From the NCBI GenBank assembly GCA_965197405.1, contig OZ240206.1, positions 1,550,001-1,614,000 on the forward strand: a DNA stretch of 64,000 nucleotides, given 5' to 3'. The notes below the pieces were generated by a model. The model was not told the DNA's origin. It searched no databases and was given only the letters and a program-made list of their open reading frames with translations. The DNA is from G965197405 sp965197405 (lineage in GTDB: Bacteria; Chloroflexota; Dehalococcoidia; Lucifugimonadales; JAGWBF01). The position numbers and the translations under genes were made by a program. Each line of letters starts with the position of its first letter. Position 1 is the stretch's first letter. Shown here piece after piece: positions 42,688 through 51,174 of this stretch.

Positions 42688-43678
42688 AATCTTGAGAGCG
42701 GAAGACATCCACGTCCGCTTCTACACGCAGGAAGGGGAGGTGCAGGCGGTCAACGGGGTGAGCTTTGCCCTTCAGGAGGAGTCCATCCTTTGCCTGGTGG
42801 GAGAGAGCGGAGCTGGCAAGAGCACCACTGCCCTGGCGTTGCTGGGGCTGATTCCCCGGCCTGGAAGAGTGGTGGCCGGCAGGGTGTACTTCAACGGCCT
42901 TGACCTCTTATCGGTGGACAGGCGTACTCTCCAGCAAATCAGGGGCAAGGAGATGTGCTTCATCCCCCAGGAACCCAGGTCGTCCCTGAACCCCATCCTG
43001 ACGATAGGGTCCCAGGTGGAGGAGCAGATACGCGCCCATACGGAGATGTCCAAGAAGGCGGCCACCAATCTGGCCGTGGATATGCTGAGAGAGATGGGCC
43101 TGCCCGACCCCAAGGGCATCCTGAGACAGTACCCCTTCCAGCTCAGCGGCGGTATGTGCCAGAGGGTAATGCTTGCCATGGCCATGTCGCTGAGCCCCAA
43201 GGTGCTGATAGCCGATGAGCCTACCTCGAGCCTGGACGTGACCTTACAGGCGGAGATTCTGGGACGCCTCAAGGCCTTTTGCAAAGAGCTTCACTCTTCG
43301 ATGGTCCTTATCACTCACGACATGGGCATAGTGGCCCAGATGGCCGATGAAGTGGCGGTGATGTACGCCGGCACCATAGTGGAGTTCGCCGAGGTCCGTA
43401 CCCTGTTCCGGAACTCCCAGCACCCCTATATGTGGGGCCTCTTCCAGTCCCTTCCCCGCCTGGACAGGCCGGACCAACGCTTCCAGACTATCAGGGGGAA
43501 CCCGCCGGACCTCATAAACCTGCCGGGCCAGTGTGCATTCCTGCCCCGGTGTCCCAAGGCCATCACCAGGTGCAGGCTGGAGCCTATGCCGGACTTGGTA
43601 GAGGTGGAAGCCGGCCACAGGGTAGCCTGCTACAACACCCTGGACTACGGCGCGACGGATGATGGCGCCGAGGACTGA
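42680..43678 (+). CDS. oligopeptide/dipeptide ABC transporter ATPase (OppD/DppD type)
   Basis: The 332-residue nucleotide-binding subunit energises import of peptides or nickel. Walker A is GESGAGKSTT, the Q loop PQEPRSSL, the signature LSGGMCQRVM, Walker B LIADEPTSSLD, and the H loop LITHDMG. The C-terminal extension has the oligopeptide-transporter signature (NSQHPYMWGLFQSLPRLD and a cysteine-rich CAFLPRCPKAITRC), placing it with OppD/DppD. The usual partners, two permeases and OppF, are not next to it. It begins inside the PHP gene and converges on holA with a 34-nt overlap at the 3' ends. Confidence 0.93.
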   Translation: MSEILRAEDIHVRFYTQEGEVQAVNGVSFALQEESILCLVGESGAGKSTTALALLGLIPRPGRVVAGRVYFNGLDLLSVDRRTLQQIRGKEMCFIPQEPRSSLNPILTIGSQVEEQIRAHTEMSKKAATNLAVDMLREMGLPDPKGILRQYPFQLSGGMCQRVMLAMAMSLSPKVLIADEPTSSLDVTLQAEILGRLKAFCKELHSSMVLITHDMGIVAQMADEVAVMYAGTIVEFAEVRTLFRNSQHPYMWGLFQSLPRLDRPDQRFQTIRGNPPDLINLPGQCAFLPRCPKAITRCRLEPMPDLVEVEAGHRVACYNTLDYGATDDGAED

Positions 43679-44700
43679 CGCGGGCGTTGTCCCCGTCGAG
43701 CCGTGAGGCCTGTCGCTTCCCCTATGAGTATCTCCAGGGCCACGTCCTGGTCCAGGCGTCCCCGCTTCACCGCCAGGTCCGTCTCCATCAGCCTCCCGTA
43801 GAGCCATTTCAGGCTGCCCCACGAGTGCCTTCTGGCCTGGTCCAGGGTCTTCCTGACAATGAAGTCGTGGGTGAGACCCAGGCGGCCTCCTATGTCCTTC
43901 TCCCCGTGCCCTCTGTCAATCAGGTCTCTGGCCAGAGTCACCAGCCTGAGTTGCCTTGCTATCATGGAGACGATGGTGGGGAACTCGACGCCGTCGTCCC
44001 TGAGCCGGTGTACCAGTTGCAGGCTCACGGCGGTCCTGCCCTCCAGGAGGGCGTCAACGGCGCTGAAGATGCTCGCTTCCCTGGCCTGGTACACCAGCGA
44101 CCCGACGTCTCCTTCCTCGATGGCCCTGTCCCCCACGTACAGGGCCAGCTTCTCCAGCTCATTCTCCATTGTCCAGAGGTTGCCACCCACCAGCTGGGAG
44201 AGGAGACGTATTGCCCCAGGCGTTATCCGGGCATTCTTCTCCGCTGCCCGGTTCCGTACCCACCGAGCGAGACCCTCCCCGGAAGGGGTGGGAAGCGCCT
44301 GGACCTGGGCGGTTGGCCGGAGCTTCTCCAGCAGGGAGTTCCCCCTGGATAGCTCCCCTTCCAGGAACACCAGCAGGGTGGTGGGCGACATCTCATTCGA
44401 GATGTATCCGGGCAAGTCCTCCCAGCTGGTCGAGGAGCTTCGAGACGCCGCCGGGGATGACCTCCTTCGCCTGTCGCGGGAGTTGAATAGAGAGAGCAGG
44501 CCCTCCACGATTACCAGGCGATGCTCCGCCAGGAAAGGGACCGCGTTGCACAGGGCCTTCATCTGCCCCTGGTCTATCTGGGCCCCGGAGACGCGGTGGC
44601 TGTTGGCCTCCAGGACTTCGGGAGGCCCCACCTTCGCCTGGATGTCCCTCACAGCCTGGGCGACCAGGAAGCTGTCGCCATAGAGGATATGTGCTGGCAC
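43645..44700 (-). CDS. holA: DNA polymerase III delta subunit (clamp loader)
   Basis: The delta subunit opens the sliding clamp during replication. The 351 residues show the HolA pattern. LYGDSFLVAQAVRDI is at the N-terminus, AEHRLVIVEGLL near residue 65 is the second strand, and TLLVFLEGEL follows. LLSQLVGGNLWTMENELEKLALY near residue 165 is the most conserved helix pair. The C-terminal domain has AVKRGRLDQDVALEILIG. A Ser/Arg-rich insert lies at about residues 76-90. It is a single minus-strand gene, overlapping the OppD-like gene end to end. Confidence 0.92.
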   Translation of the reverse strand: MPAHILYGDSFLVAQAVRDIQAKVGPPEVLEANSHRVSGAQIDQGQMKALCNAVPFLAEHRLVIVEGLLSLFNSRDRRRRSSPAASRSSSTSWEDLPGYISNEMSPTTLLVFLEGELSRGNSLLEKLRPTAQVQALPTPSGEGLARWVRNRAAEKNARITPGAIRLLSQLVGGNLWTMENELEKLALYVGDRAIEEGDVGSLVYQAREASIFSAVDALLEGRTAVSLQLVHRLRDDGVEFPTIVSMIARQLRLVTLARDLIDRGHGEKDIGGRLGLTHDFIVRKTLDQARRHSWGSLKWLYGRLMETDLAVKRGRLDQDVALEILIGEATGLTARRGQRPRQSSAPSSVAP

Positions 44701-44799
44701 CTGCGGCCTCCAAAATCCCTTTGGATATTTCAGGATATTTCAAACGTACCATATTAAGGTTTATAATGACAGGAGACGCTCTGAGAATCAGGACCGATT

Positions 44800-45222
44800 A
44801 TGTTGTGGCGATTCCTATTCCCTCTCATTCTGCTCTTTGGCCCCATGATCATTCCCCGTGTGATCAGGACGGTATACCTGGTCTGGAAGCTCTTGTTCGA
44901 CTCCCGCGTCCCCCTGCTTCTGAAGCTGGTGGTGCCCGGCTCCCTGCTCTATTTCCTCACCCCCTTCGCACGCCTGCACTTCATAGGGCTCATTGGATTC
45001 GCGGTGGTCCTTCTGGCCGCCGTTTGGGTCTTTCTGAACCTGGCTCCCCGCAACGTAGTGGAGGACTACGCCCCCTGGAGGTCCGGGGGCAAAACGCCGG
45101 GACGCCGTCCGGAGGACTCCTCGCCTGGGCCGGATGGAGGCTCGGCGGACCCGTCGCGAGTTGTGGAGGGCAGCTACCGGGTGGTAGACGATGAGGAGCC
45201 TACCAAAAACAAGTCCCAGTGA
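44800..45222 (+). CDS. small membrane protein, DUF1232-like
   Basis: A 140-residue protein with hydrophobic helices at about residues 3-20, 35-55 and 62-80, then a hydrophilic tail rich in Pro, Gly, Ser, Asp and Glu. The segment FDSRVPLLLKLVVPGSLLYFLTPF resembles the DUF1232/YkvA core, where D-x-R-V-P-L-x-x-K-L leads to a helix with P near its end. LNLAPRNVVEDYA fits the end of that domain. The function of this family is not established. It is divergent from holA. Confidence 0.65.
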   Translation: MLWRFLFPLILLFGPMIIPRVIRTVYLVWKLLFDSRVPLLLKLVVPGSLLYFLTPFARLHFIGLIGFAVVLLAAVWVFLNLAPRNVVEDYAPWRSGGKTPGRRPEDSSPGPDGGSADPSRVVEGSYRVVDDEEPTKNKSQ

Positions 45223-45269
45223 GCCGCGAAGCCCTTCTTCCCTCCTCTGTACTCTACAACTGTACCCTA

Positions 45270-45466
45270 CAACGCCTTTTGATTCGCTACGCCAGGTGAA
45301 TACAGGACCCACTGCGTGTCATTCCGAACGGAGCGAAGCGGAGTGAGGAATCTGAAATGGCGCCTGACAAAAACCGGAATCAAGGCAGCACAGGCCAGAA
45401 CAAGACCGCGGTCAGCCAGGATTTTAGACCCCTCGCTTCGCTCGGGGTGACAATCGAAAGACCCTC
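45270..45466. repeat. MITE-like element, about 197 bp
   Basis: The 312-nt gap before the YchF-like gene is largely this repeat. Its inner blocks are GTCATTCCGAACGGAGCGAA and CCCCTCGCTTCGCTCGGGGT, and its ends are CAACGCCTTTTGATTCGC and GAGGGTCTTTCGATTGTC (complement). The flanking sequence CTGTACCCTACA with CGCCTTT occurs on both sides (about 45260 and 45469), longer than a simple target duplication. Confidence 0.65.
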
Positions 45467-45534
45467 CTCTGTACCCTACACCGCCTTTCTGCTATGCTGT
45501 AGCTCATGACTTCCTTCTTGGGCCGGACCGGACT

Positions 45535-46638
45535 GTGGAAATAGCCTTAATTGGACTCCCTCAGAGTGGAAATACGACCCTCTTGAACGCCCTGACCCGG
45601 GGCAGAGCGGAAGCTGGCGTATACGGCGGCGCCAGGCAGGAGATTCAAGCGGGGGTGACCAGGATGCCCGATTCCAGGCTGGACACCCTCGCGCGGATAT
45701 TCAGCCCCGATAAAGTAGTCCCCGTGGAGATAAAGTACTGGGACGTGCCCGTCGGTTCCGGCATGGCCGAGGAGGGCGCGGGTATAGGCGGTCAGGCCCT
45801 GAACCTGCTCCAGAGAGCCGACGCCTTGCTCCACGTAGTCCGCGCCTTCGAAGACCCCTCGGTCCCCCACGTCATCGGTAGCGTAGACCCCCGGAGGGAC
45901 GCGGCTAATATGCAGGCGGAGCTGACCTTCTCGGACCTTGCCATCCTGGAGCGCCGGATGCAGCGCATCGAGGTCAGCCTGAAGGGGGCCGGCGGCCGCG
46001 ACCGGGACTTGCTGCTGAGGGAGGAGGCCGTCATCCGGCGTCTGAAGGATGATCTGGAGAAGGATGTGCCGGTGAGGGAGCAGGAGACCCTGCCGGAAGA
46101 GGCGGACATCCTGTCCAACTACCATCTCCTCACCGCCAAGCCGCTGCTCACGGTATTCAACATAGACGAGGCGGGAATGACCGGGGCCGCCGAGCTAGAG
46201 GACGAGTTGGTGGGACCCTGGGCTGGAAAGCCAGGCGTGAGAGCCACAACCCTGTGCGGCAAGCTCGAGATGGAGCTTTCTCAACTGCCCCCCGGCGACG
46301 AGATGGAGTTCCGGGAGTCTATGGGTCTCCGGGAGTCGGGTCTCGACCGGGTAATAGGGCTGTCCTATGACCTTCTCTCCCTGGTATCCTTCTTCACCTA
46401 TGTTTCCAAAGAGGTGCGCGCCTGGACCGTTCCCTCCGGCACGCCCGCCGTCAAGGCCGCCGGCAAGATACACTCGGACATGGAGCGAGGCTTTATCCGG
46501 GCCGAGGTAATAGCCTTCAACGACCTGGCAAGGTGCGGGTCAGTGGCCCAGTGCAGGAAGGAGGGCCTTCTACACCTCGAAGGGAAGACCTATCAGGTCA
46601 GGGATGGCGACGTGATAACCTTCCTCTTCAACGTGTAA
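45535..46638 (+). CDS. YchF/Obg-like P-loop NTPase with substituted Walker lysine
   Basis: A 367-residue TRAFAC-class NTPase of the YchF group, which binds ribosomes and, unusually, ATP. The G1 loop reads GLPQSGNTTLLNAL at residues 7-20: the invariant lysine of G-x4-G-K-S/T is Asn13 (AAT at 45571). The G4-equivalent is FNIDEAG, which keeps the N-x-x-E form seen in ATP-binding YchF. The C-terminal TGS-like domain is well kept: FFTYVSKEVRAWTVPSGT, HSDMERGFIRAEVIAF, and VRDGDVITFLFNV. GTG 45535 is the only reasonable start. hemW follows 1 nt after the stop. Confidence 0.88.
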   Translation: MEIALIGLPQSGNTTLLNALTRGRAEAGVYGGARQEIQAGVTRMPDSRLDTLARIFSPDKVVPVEIKYWDVPVGSGMAEEGAGIGGQALNLLQRADALLHVVRAFEDPSVPHVIGSVDPRRDAANMQAELTFSDLAILERRMQRIEVSLKGAGGRDRDLLLREEAVIRRLKDDLEKDVPVREQETLPEEADILSNYHLLTAKPLLTVFNIDEAGMTGAAELEDELVGPWAGKPGVRATTLCGKLEMELSQLPPGDEMEFRESMGLRESGLDRVIGLSYDLLSLVSFFTYVSKEVRAWTVPSGTPAVKAAGKIHSDMERGFIRAEVIAFNDLARCGSVAQCRKEGLLHLEGKTYQVRDGDVITFLFNV

Positions 46639-46639
46639 G

Positions 46640-47887
46640 GTGGCCCTGGGGTATATGGCATATATGGAGCAGCAAATCACAGACCGGGAAAAGCTGGAGA
46701 GCGGCATCTCCCTGTACGTGCATATCCCCTTTTGCAAGACCAAGTGCCCCTATTGCGACTTCAACACCTACCAGGGCATCGAAGCCCTGATAGGGCCTTA
46801 TATGGAAGCCCTCCTCCTGGAAATCCGGCTTTGGGGCGCGACCCTGGGACACCCCAGGGTGAACACCATATTTTTCGGCGGCGGCACGCCCTCCTACATA
46901 CCCCTGGAGCATACGGAGAAACTCCTTCGCACCATTGATGATGCCTTCGAGGTCGTCCCCGGCGCTGAGACTACCCTCGAGGCCAATCCGGGGGACCTGA
47001 CCGCTCCGGCCCTGACGCGGCTGCTGGAAATGAGGGTGAACCGCCTCAGCATCGGGGTGCAGAGCCTGGACGATTCCCTCCTCGGCCTGCTGGGACGCCG
47101 CCACACGGCCCATGAAGCTATGGAAGCCTACCGACTGGCCCGCCTTTCGGGTTTCGAGAGCGTGAACCTGGACCTGATGTACGGGCTGCCGCGCCAGACT
47201 ATAGCGCAATGGGAGGATACCCTGGCGAAGGTGCTGGAGCTTGGTCCGCCTCACCTGTCCCTCTACTGCCTCACCCTGGAAGAGGGGACGCCTCTGGAGC
47301 GGTGGGTACACCAGGACAGGCTCCCCGAACCGGACCCGGACCTGGCCGCGGATATGTACACCCTGGTCCGGGAGACCCTGGGGGAGGCCGGCTATCACCA
47401 CTACGAAATATCCAACTGGGCGATGCCCGGCTTCCGGTGCCTCCACAACATGGCCTACTGGCTCAACCGCCATTACCTCGGAGTGGGGCCCGGGGCGCAC
47501 TCGTGCCTTCATGGATACCGCTTCTGGAACGTTGACCCTCCCCGCCTGTATGTCCAGCGGGTGCAGAAATGGGCGTCCCAGGAACGGGGGCCTATGGAAA
47601 CCCTCGACAGGGATGCGCTATCGGGTATGGGGCCTGTGGGTGGTGTCGAGCCAATCAGCCCGCAGCTGGAGATGAACGAGACCATGTTCCTCGGTCTGCG
47701 CCTCCTGGATGGTCTGGGTGTAGAGGATTTCAAGCGCAGGTTTGCCTGTGACCCCATGCAGCTATACGGCCCTCAGATTCAAGAGCTTGAAGGACAGGGC
47801 TTGTTGGAGAGCTCCAACGGCGTGCTTCGCCTGACCGGCAGGGGATGTCTCCTGGCCAACCAGGTCTTCATGCGCTTCCTTGACTGA
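46640..47887 (+). CDS. hemW: HemW-type radical SAM protein (heme chaperone family)
   Basis: A 415-residue radical SAM protein. HIPFCKTKCPYCDFNTY carries the C-x3-C-x2-C cluster motif, FFGGGTPSYIP is the SAM-contacting GGGTP, and HNMAYWLNRHYLGVGPGAHS has the H-N-x-x-Y-W motif used for heme binding in HemW. The fourth Cys of true coproporphyrinogen oxidase HemN is missing (CDF instead of C-x-C), so I prefer HemW. Some relatives are annotated as HemN. The start GTG 46640 is 1 nt after the YchF-like stop, implying a two-gene operon. Confidence 0.9.
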   Translation: MALGYMAYMEQQITDREKLESGISLYVHIPFCKTKCPYCDFNTYQGIEALIGPYMEALLLEIRLWGATLGHPRVNTIFFGGGTPSYIPLEHTEKLLRTIDDAFEVVPGAETTLEANPGDLTAPALTRLLEMRVNRLSIGVQSLDDSLLGLLGRRHTAHEAMEAYRLARLSGFESVNLDLMYGLPRQTIAQWEDTLAKVLELGPPHLSLYCLTLEEGTPLERWVHQDRLPEPDPDLAADMYTLVRETLGEAGYHHYEISNWAMPGFRCLHNMAYWLNRHYLGVGPGAHSCLHGYRFWNVDPPRLYVQRVQKWASQERGPMETLDRDALSGMGPVGGVEPISPQLEMNETMFLGLRLLDGLGVEDFKRRFACDPMQLYGPQIQELEGQGLLESSNGVLRLTGRGCLLANQVFMRFLD

Positions 47888-47910
47888 GCAGCTATCTCAA
47901 AGGGCCGGCG

Positions 47911-47979
47911 TCCCTTGTCCTGACCATGAAGAGGCATTACAATGTAGGGGTCAAAGCCGGGCGCCTTCAGGACAAGGGA
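47911..47979. promoter_or_regulatory. 13-bp inverted repeat around the promoter of the ThDP enzyme gene
   Basis: TCCCTTGTCCTGA at 47911-47923 and its perfect complement TCAGGACAAGGGA at 47967-47979 lie 43 nt apart. The left arm contains the -35 and the right arm lies just downstream of the start point, an arrangement that suits a paired operator. As a hairpin the loop would be very large. Confidence 0.45.
47915..47943 (+). promoter_or_regulatory. promoter for the ThDP enzyme gene
   Basis: TTGTCC (47915-47920), a 17-nt spacer and TACAAT (47938-47943) form a sigma-70-type promoter about 105 nt upstream of the GTG start. Confidence 0.6.
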
Positions 47980-48047
47980 GCCGCTTACGGGACTATCATC
48001 AACCATCTTAAGCATTCAGCCTGATTAACGAGAGAGGGGGCCGCATC

Positions 48048-49697
48048 GTGAACGTAGTTGACGCCATTGCAGAGATACTGAAGCGGGAAGGGGTGGAGTA
48101 CATCCCGTGCTATCCCACCACGCCGATGATAGAGGCGGCGGCGGCGGCAGGGATTAGGCCCATTGTCTGCCGGCAGGAGCGCGTGGGCGTGGGCATTGCC
48201 GACGGCTTCAGCCGCCTCTCCGGTGGGAAGCCCCCTGGAGTGTTCGCCATGCAGTACGGGCCGGGGGCGGAGAACGCCTTTTCCGGCGTGGCCACTGCCT
48301 ACTCCGACTCTGTGCCGGTGCTCCTGCTCCCCCTGGGCCATCCCAGGGAGCGGGCAGGCATACCGCCCCACTTCAACTCCGTGCGCGCCTACGCCTCCGT
48401 GACCAAGTCGGTGGAGGAGGTCAATACCGGAGAGCGCGTGTCCCAGATAATGCGCCGCGCCTTCAGCAACCTGCAGATGGGTCGTCTCGGACCGGTCATG
48501 GTGGAGATTCCCGCGGACGTGGCCCTGGAGGAAGTGGACGAGTCGGCCCTCATGTACCAGCCGGTCAAGTCCACCCGCGCCGGCGCCAACGTCAGGGACG
48601 TGGACGAGGCAGCCCGGGTCCTGGTGGAAGCAAACTGCCCCGTGCTCCATGCGGGCCAGGGCGTCCTGTACGCCGGGGCGACGGAGGAGCTAAAGCAGTT
48701 GGCAGAGCTACTCCAGGCCCCGGTGATGACTACGCTGGTGGGCAAGAGCGCCTTCCCCGAGGACCACTCCCTCTCCCTGGGCACGGGCGCCGCTACCTCT
48801 GCGGGGCCTGTCGTCCACTTCTTGCGCAAGGCCGACGTGGTCTTTGGCATCGGCTCCAGCTTCACCCGGCACGGGATGACCATCAACATCCCCCCCGGAA
48901 AGGTAATGGTCCAGGCGACTAACGACGCCAGGGACATCAACAAGGATTATACGATTGACCACCCGATCATAGGCGACGCCAGTCTGGTGCTGAGCCAGAT
49001 GATTGAGGCGGTCAAGGACCGTCTGGGTGGCAAGAGCCGGGCTGCGGACGGCGCTATGGCCCAGGAGGTCAGGACCGTGAAGGACGAGTGGCTAAAGGAC
49101 TGGATGCCCAAGCTCACCTCGGACGAAGTGCCCATGACCCCTTACAGGGTTATCTGGGAGCTGATGCAGACCGTGAATCCCGCAGAGGCCATCGTCACCC
49201 ACGACTCGGGCAGCCCCAGAGACCAGATAGTGCCCTTCTACCGGGCTGCGGTGCCTCGGAGCTACATGGGATGGGGCAAGTCCCACGGCCTGGGCACCGG
49301 GCTGGGCCTTGCCATCGGCGCAAAGCTGGCCGCGCCGGACAAGTTCTCCATCAACTGGATGGGGGACGCCGCCTTCGGAATGGTGGGGCTGGACTTCGAG
49401 ACGGCAGTCCGCTCCGGCATACCCATACTGACCATGGTCTCCAACAACTTCACCATGGCCGCGGAAGTCCGCGCGATGGCCGTCTCCCACGAGCTTTATG
49501 ACACCAGGACCACGGGCGGCAACTACGCGGACATGGCCAGGGCAATGGGGGGATACGCGGAGCGTGTGGAGAACCCGGCGGAGATTGGCCCCGCCATCCA
49601 GCGCGCCCGCCGGGCGACCGAGAACGGGCAGGCAGCCCTCCTGGAGTTCATCACTTGCGAGGAAACGGCCTCCTCCCACAGGCGCGCCTTTGGGTAG
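48048..49697 (+). CDS. thiamine diphosphate-dependent enzyme (acetolactate synthase-like)
   Basis: A 549-residue three-domain ThDP enzyme. The N-terminal PYR domain has CRQERVGVGIADGFSRLSG, with the conserved Glu that activates thiamine. The middle domain includes APVMTTLVGKSAFPEDH. The C-terminal PP domain has WMGDAAFGMVGLDFETA through MVSNNFTM, the GD-x(25-28)-NN magnesium/ThDP motif. Acetolactate synthase, benzoylformate decarboxylase, oxalyl-CoA decarboxylase and glyoxylate carboligase share this plan. I see nothing that fixes the substrate, and no regulatory subunit is adjacent. It starts with GTG 48048. A degenerate fragment of this gene lies 1.2 kb downstream. Confidence 0.9.
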   Translation: MNVVDAIAEILKREGVEYIPCYPTTPMIEAAAAAGIRPIVCRQERVGVGIADGFSRLSGGKPPGVFAMQYGPGAENAFSGVATAYSDSVPVLLLPLGHPRERAGIPPHFNSVRAYASVTKSVEEVNTGERVSQIMRRAFSNLQMGRLGPVMVEIPADVALEEVDESALMYQPVKSTRAGANVRDVDEAARVLVEANCPVLHAGQGVLYAGATEELKQLAELLQAPVMTTLVGKSAFPEDHSLSLGTGAATSAGPVVHFLRKADVVFGIGSSFTRHGMTINIPPGKVMVQATNDARDINKDYTIDHPIIGDASLVLSQMIEAVKDRLGGKSRAADGAMAQEVRTVKDEWLKDWMPKLTSDEVPMTPYRVIWELMQTVNPAEAIVTHDSGSPRDQIVPFYRAAVPRSYMGWGKSHGLGTGLGLAIGAKLAAPDKFSINWMGDAAFGMVGLDFETAVRSGIPILTMVSNNFTMAAEVRAMAVSHELYDTRTTGGNYADMARAMGGYAERVENPAEIGPAIQRARRATENGQAALLEFITCEETASSHRRAFG

Positions 49698-49771
49698 CCC
49701 TTGCCTCCGTGTGAAGCTGGGGTTCCCCTCTTTAAGAAGGTGTTTGCAAAGTATAAAAGCGGAGGTGCCCC

Positions 49772-50443
49772 ATGACCACACGCCTACAGCCCGTAGTGCT
49801 GTATCGCAGGCTCGGGAGCGAGGCGACCAAGCGGCTCACCCGGGGCGTCCTTCTTCTTCTGCCCCTGATGATTACCTTCTGGTTAGTCCAGTTCGCCTAT
49901 GAGACTATTGATGGCTTGCTACAGCCCCTTATCTCCGCCGTCTCAGGTGAGGAGAAACCGGGATTGAGCTTTGGTATCATCATCGCGGCGCTGTTTATCG
50001 TTGGCGTCATGAGCTCCAGCCTGCTATTGAAGACCCCCGGCTATCTCATCGAACGGGGAATAGTCGCCATTCCGGGGGTGGGTTCTATCTATAGCACCAC
50101 GAAAAAACTCCTTCCAGCCTCGAAGCCGGGTGCGAGCTCCACCGGTTTCGATACTGTAGTACGAGTGGAATACCCCCGGCGGGGAGTGTGGGCGGTGGGC
50201 TTCTTGATGACGGTCATTGACGACGGCCAGGGGATGAAGTTCGGGGTAGTCTACATGCCCTCGACACCCATGCCTCAGTCAGGCTGGCTTATGCAGCTTC
50301 CCCTGAGCGAGATTCAGAAGATGGACTGGACATCGGCGGAGGCAATGCAGTACATAGTGTCAGCCGGGGTTACCTGTCCCAGCTCAATGAAGATAAACAT
50401 GGTAGACTCCGTTTCTTGGCCACGGACCTCGCCCGTAGAGTAG
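49772..50443 (+). CDS. DUF502 family membrane protein
   Basis: A 223-residue protein with two hydrophobic helices, LTRGVLLLLPLMITFWLVQFAY and FGIIIAALFIVGVMSSSLLL, each within residues 20-90. A soluble domain follows: GVGSIYSTTKKLL, then VVRVEYPRRGVWAVGFLM and MPSTPMPQSGWLMQLP. This layout is the DUF502 family, conserved across bacteria and plants (LIKE-COV), with no established biochemical role. The start is ATG 49772 with a GGAGGTG site. It lies 74 nt after the ThDP enzyme gene and may be cotranscribed with it. Confidence 0.88.
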   Translation: MTTRLQPVVLYRRLGSEATKRLTRGVLLLLPLMITFWLVQFAYETIDGLLQPLISAVSGEEKPGLSFGIIIAALFIVGVMSSSLLLKTPGYLIERGIVAIPGVGSIYSTTKKLLPASKPGASSTGFDTVVRVEYPRRGVWAVGFLMTVIDDGQGMKFGVVYMPSTPMPQSGWLMQLPLSEIQKMDWTSAEAMQYIVSAGVTCPSSMKINMVDSVSWPRTSPVE

Positions 50444-50444
50444 G

Positions 50445-50612
50445 CATGGGACGGTGCAGGTCTCACGGCTTAGGAGTCGGGCTGGGCCTTGCCACCGGCG
50501 CAAAGCCAGCGGCACCGGACAAGTTTGCGATCAACCGGATGGGGGACGCCGCCTTCGGGTACCCTTGCCTCCGTGTGAAGCCGGTGTTCTCCGGTTTAAG
50601 GCTTGTAAAATA
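50445..50612 (+). pseudogene. degenerate fragment of the upstream ThDP enzyme gene and its 3' flank
   Basis: Positions 50445-50558 match 49265-49378 of the ThDP gene at a constant offset of 1180 nt. Translation gives SHGLGVGLGLATGAKPAAPD and INRMGDAAFG, close to the intact enzyme. From 50559 the sequence jumps to match 49692-49756, the stop region and trailer (TACCCTTGCCTCCGTGTGAAG). About 313 nt are missing between the two parts. It is a remnant of a partial duplication with an internal deletion. It is in frame with the DUF3090 gene downstream, so gene callers may wrongly extend that gene. Confidence 0.85.
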
Positions 50613-50640
50613 CGGCCGCACAGACTATGATGGAACGGTT

Positions 50641-51162
50641 ATGGAAGAAAGCAGGGCAAGGTACAGGTTCGGTGCGCTATCCAGCGTCAATGCCGAGGCA
50701 ATAGGAGCCCCCGGCCAGCGCACATTTCGGCTGGTCCTGGAGTCGGGCGCTGCGTCGGCATCCGTGTGGTTGGAGAAAGAACAACTCTCCCAGTTCGCCA
50801 TCTACCTCCAGGAGACGATAGAGTCCCTACCTGACGGCAGCAAGGCCCAAGAAGGTCAGGCGCCAGAGCTGCAATGGAATGAAGGAATCGCGACCCTGGA
50901 CTTCAAGGTCGGGAAGCTGGCCCTTGGACACGACAGCGCTAGCAACTGCTTCCTCATCGTGGCCCACGACGTCGAGGACCCGGAGGAAAGCGCCGCCGCG
51001 TTGAGCTTCTGGCTCACTCTCAAGCAGGGCGAGGAGTTGGCCGAGGAAGCCTTGAAGGTGTGCGCGGCCGGTAGGCCCCGTTGCTTTCTCTGCGGCCAGC
51101 CCATCAATCCCGAAGGGCATATGTGCATCCGGGCCAACGGCCACGCCCCTCTGCAAGACTAA
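50641..51162 (+). CDS. DUF3090 family protein
   Basis: A 173-residue protein matching the DUF3090 pattern. It starts with RYRFGALSSVNAEAIGAPGQRTFRL, followed by VWLEKEQLSQFAIYL. The acidic core is WNEGIATLDFKVGKLALGHD, and the C-terminal zinc-knuckle-like CFLCGQPINPEGHMC is also typical. The function is unknown. In Actinobacteria the same family sits next to SCO1664-type genes, a phosphatase and mshC. Here it is followed 12 nt later by the SCO1664-like gene. I use ATG 50641; the longer frame from 50416 includes the pseudogene fragment. Confidence 0.87.
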   Translation: MEESRARYRFGALSSVNAEAIGAPGQRTFRLVLESGAASASVWLEKEQLSQFAIYLQETIESLPDGSKAQEGQAPELQWNEGIATLDFKVGKLALGHDSASNCFLIVAHDVEDPEESAAALSFWLTLKQGEELAEEALKVCAAGRPRCFLCGQPINPEGHMCIRANGHAPLQD

Positions 51163-51174
51163 CCTCCGTCGTAC

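Noticed and set aside
50416..51162. A single 248-codon protein from 50416
   Set aside because: Its first 75 codons are the DUF502 gene end and a degraded ThDP-enzyme fragment; the DUF3090 protein begins at 50641.
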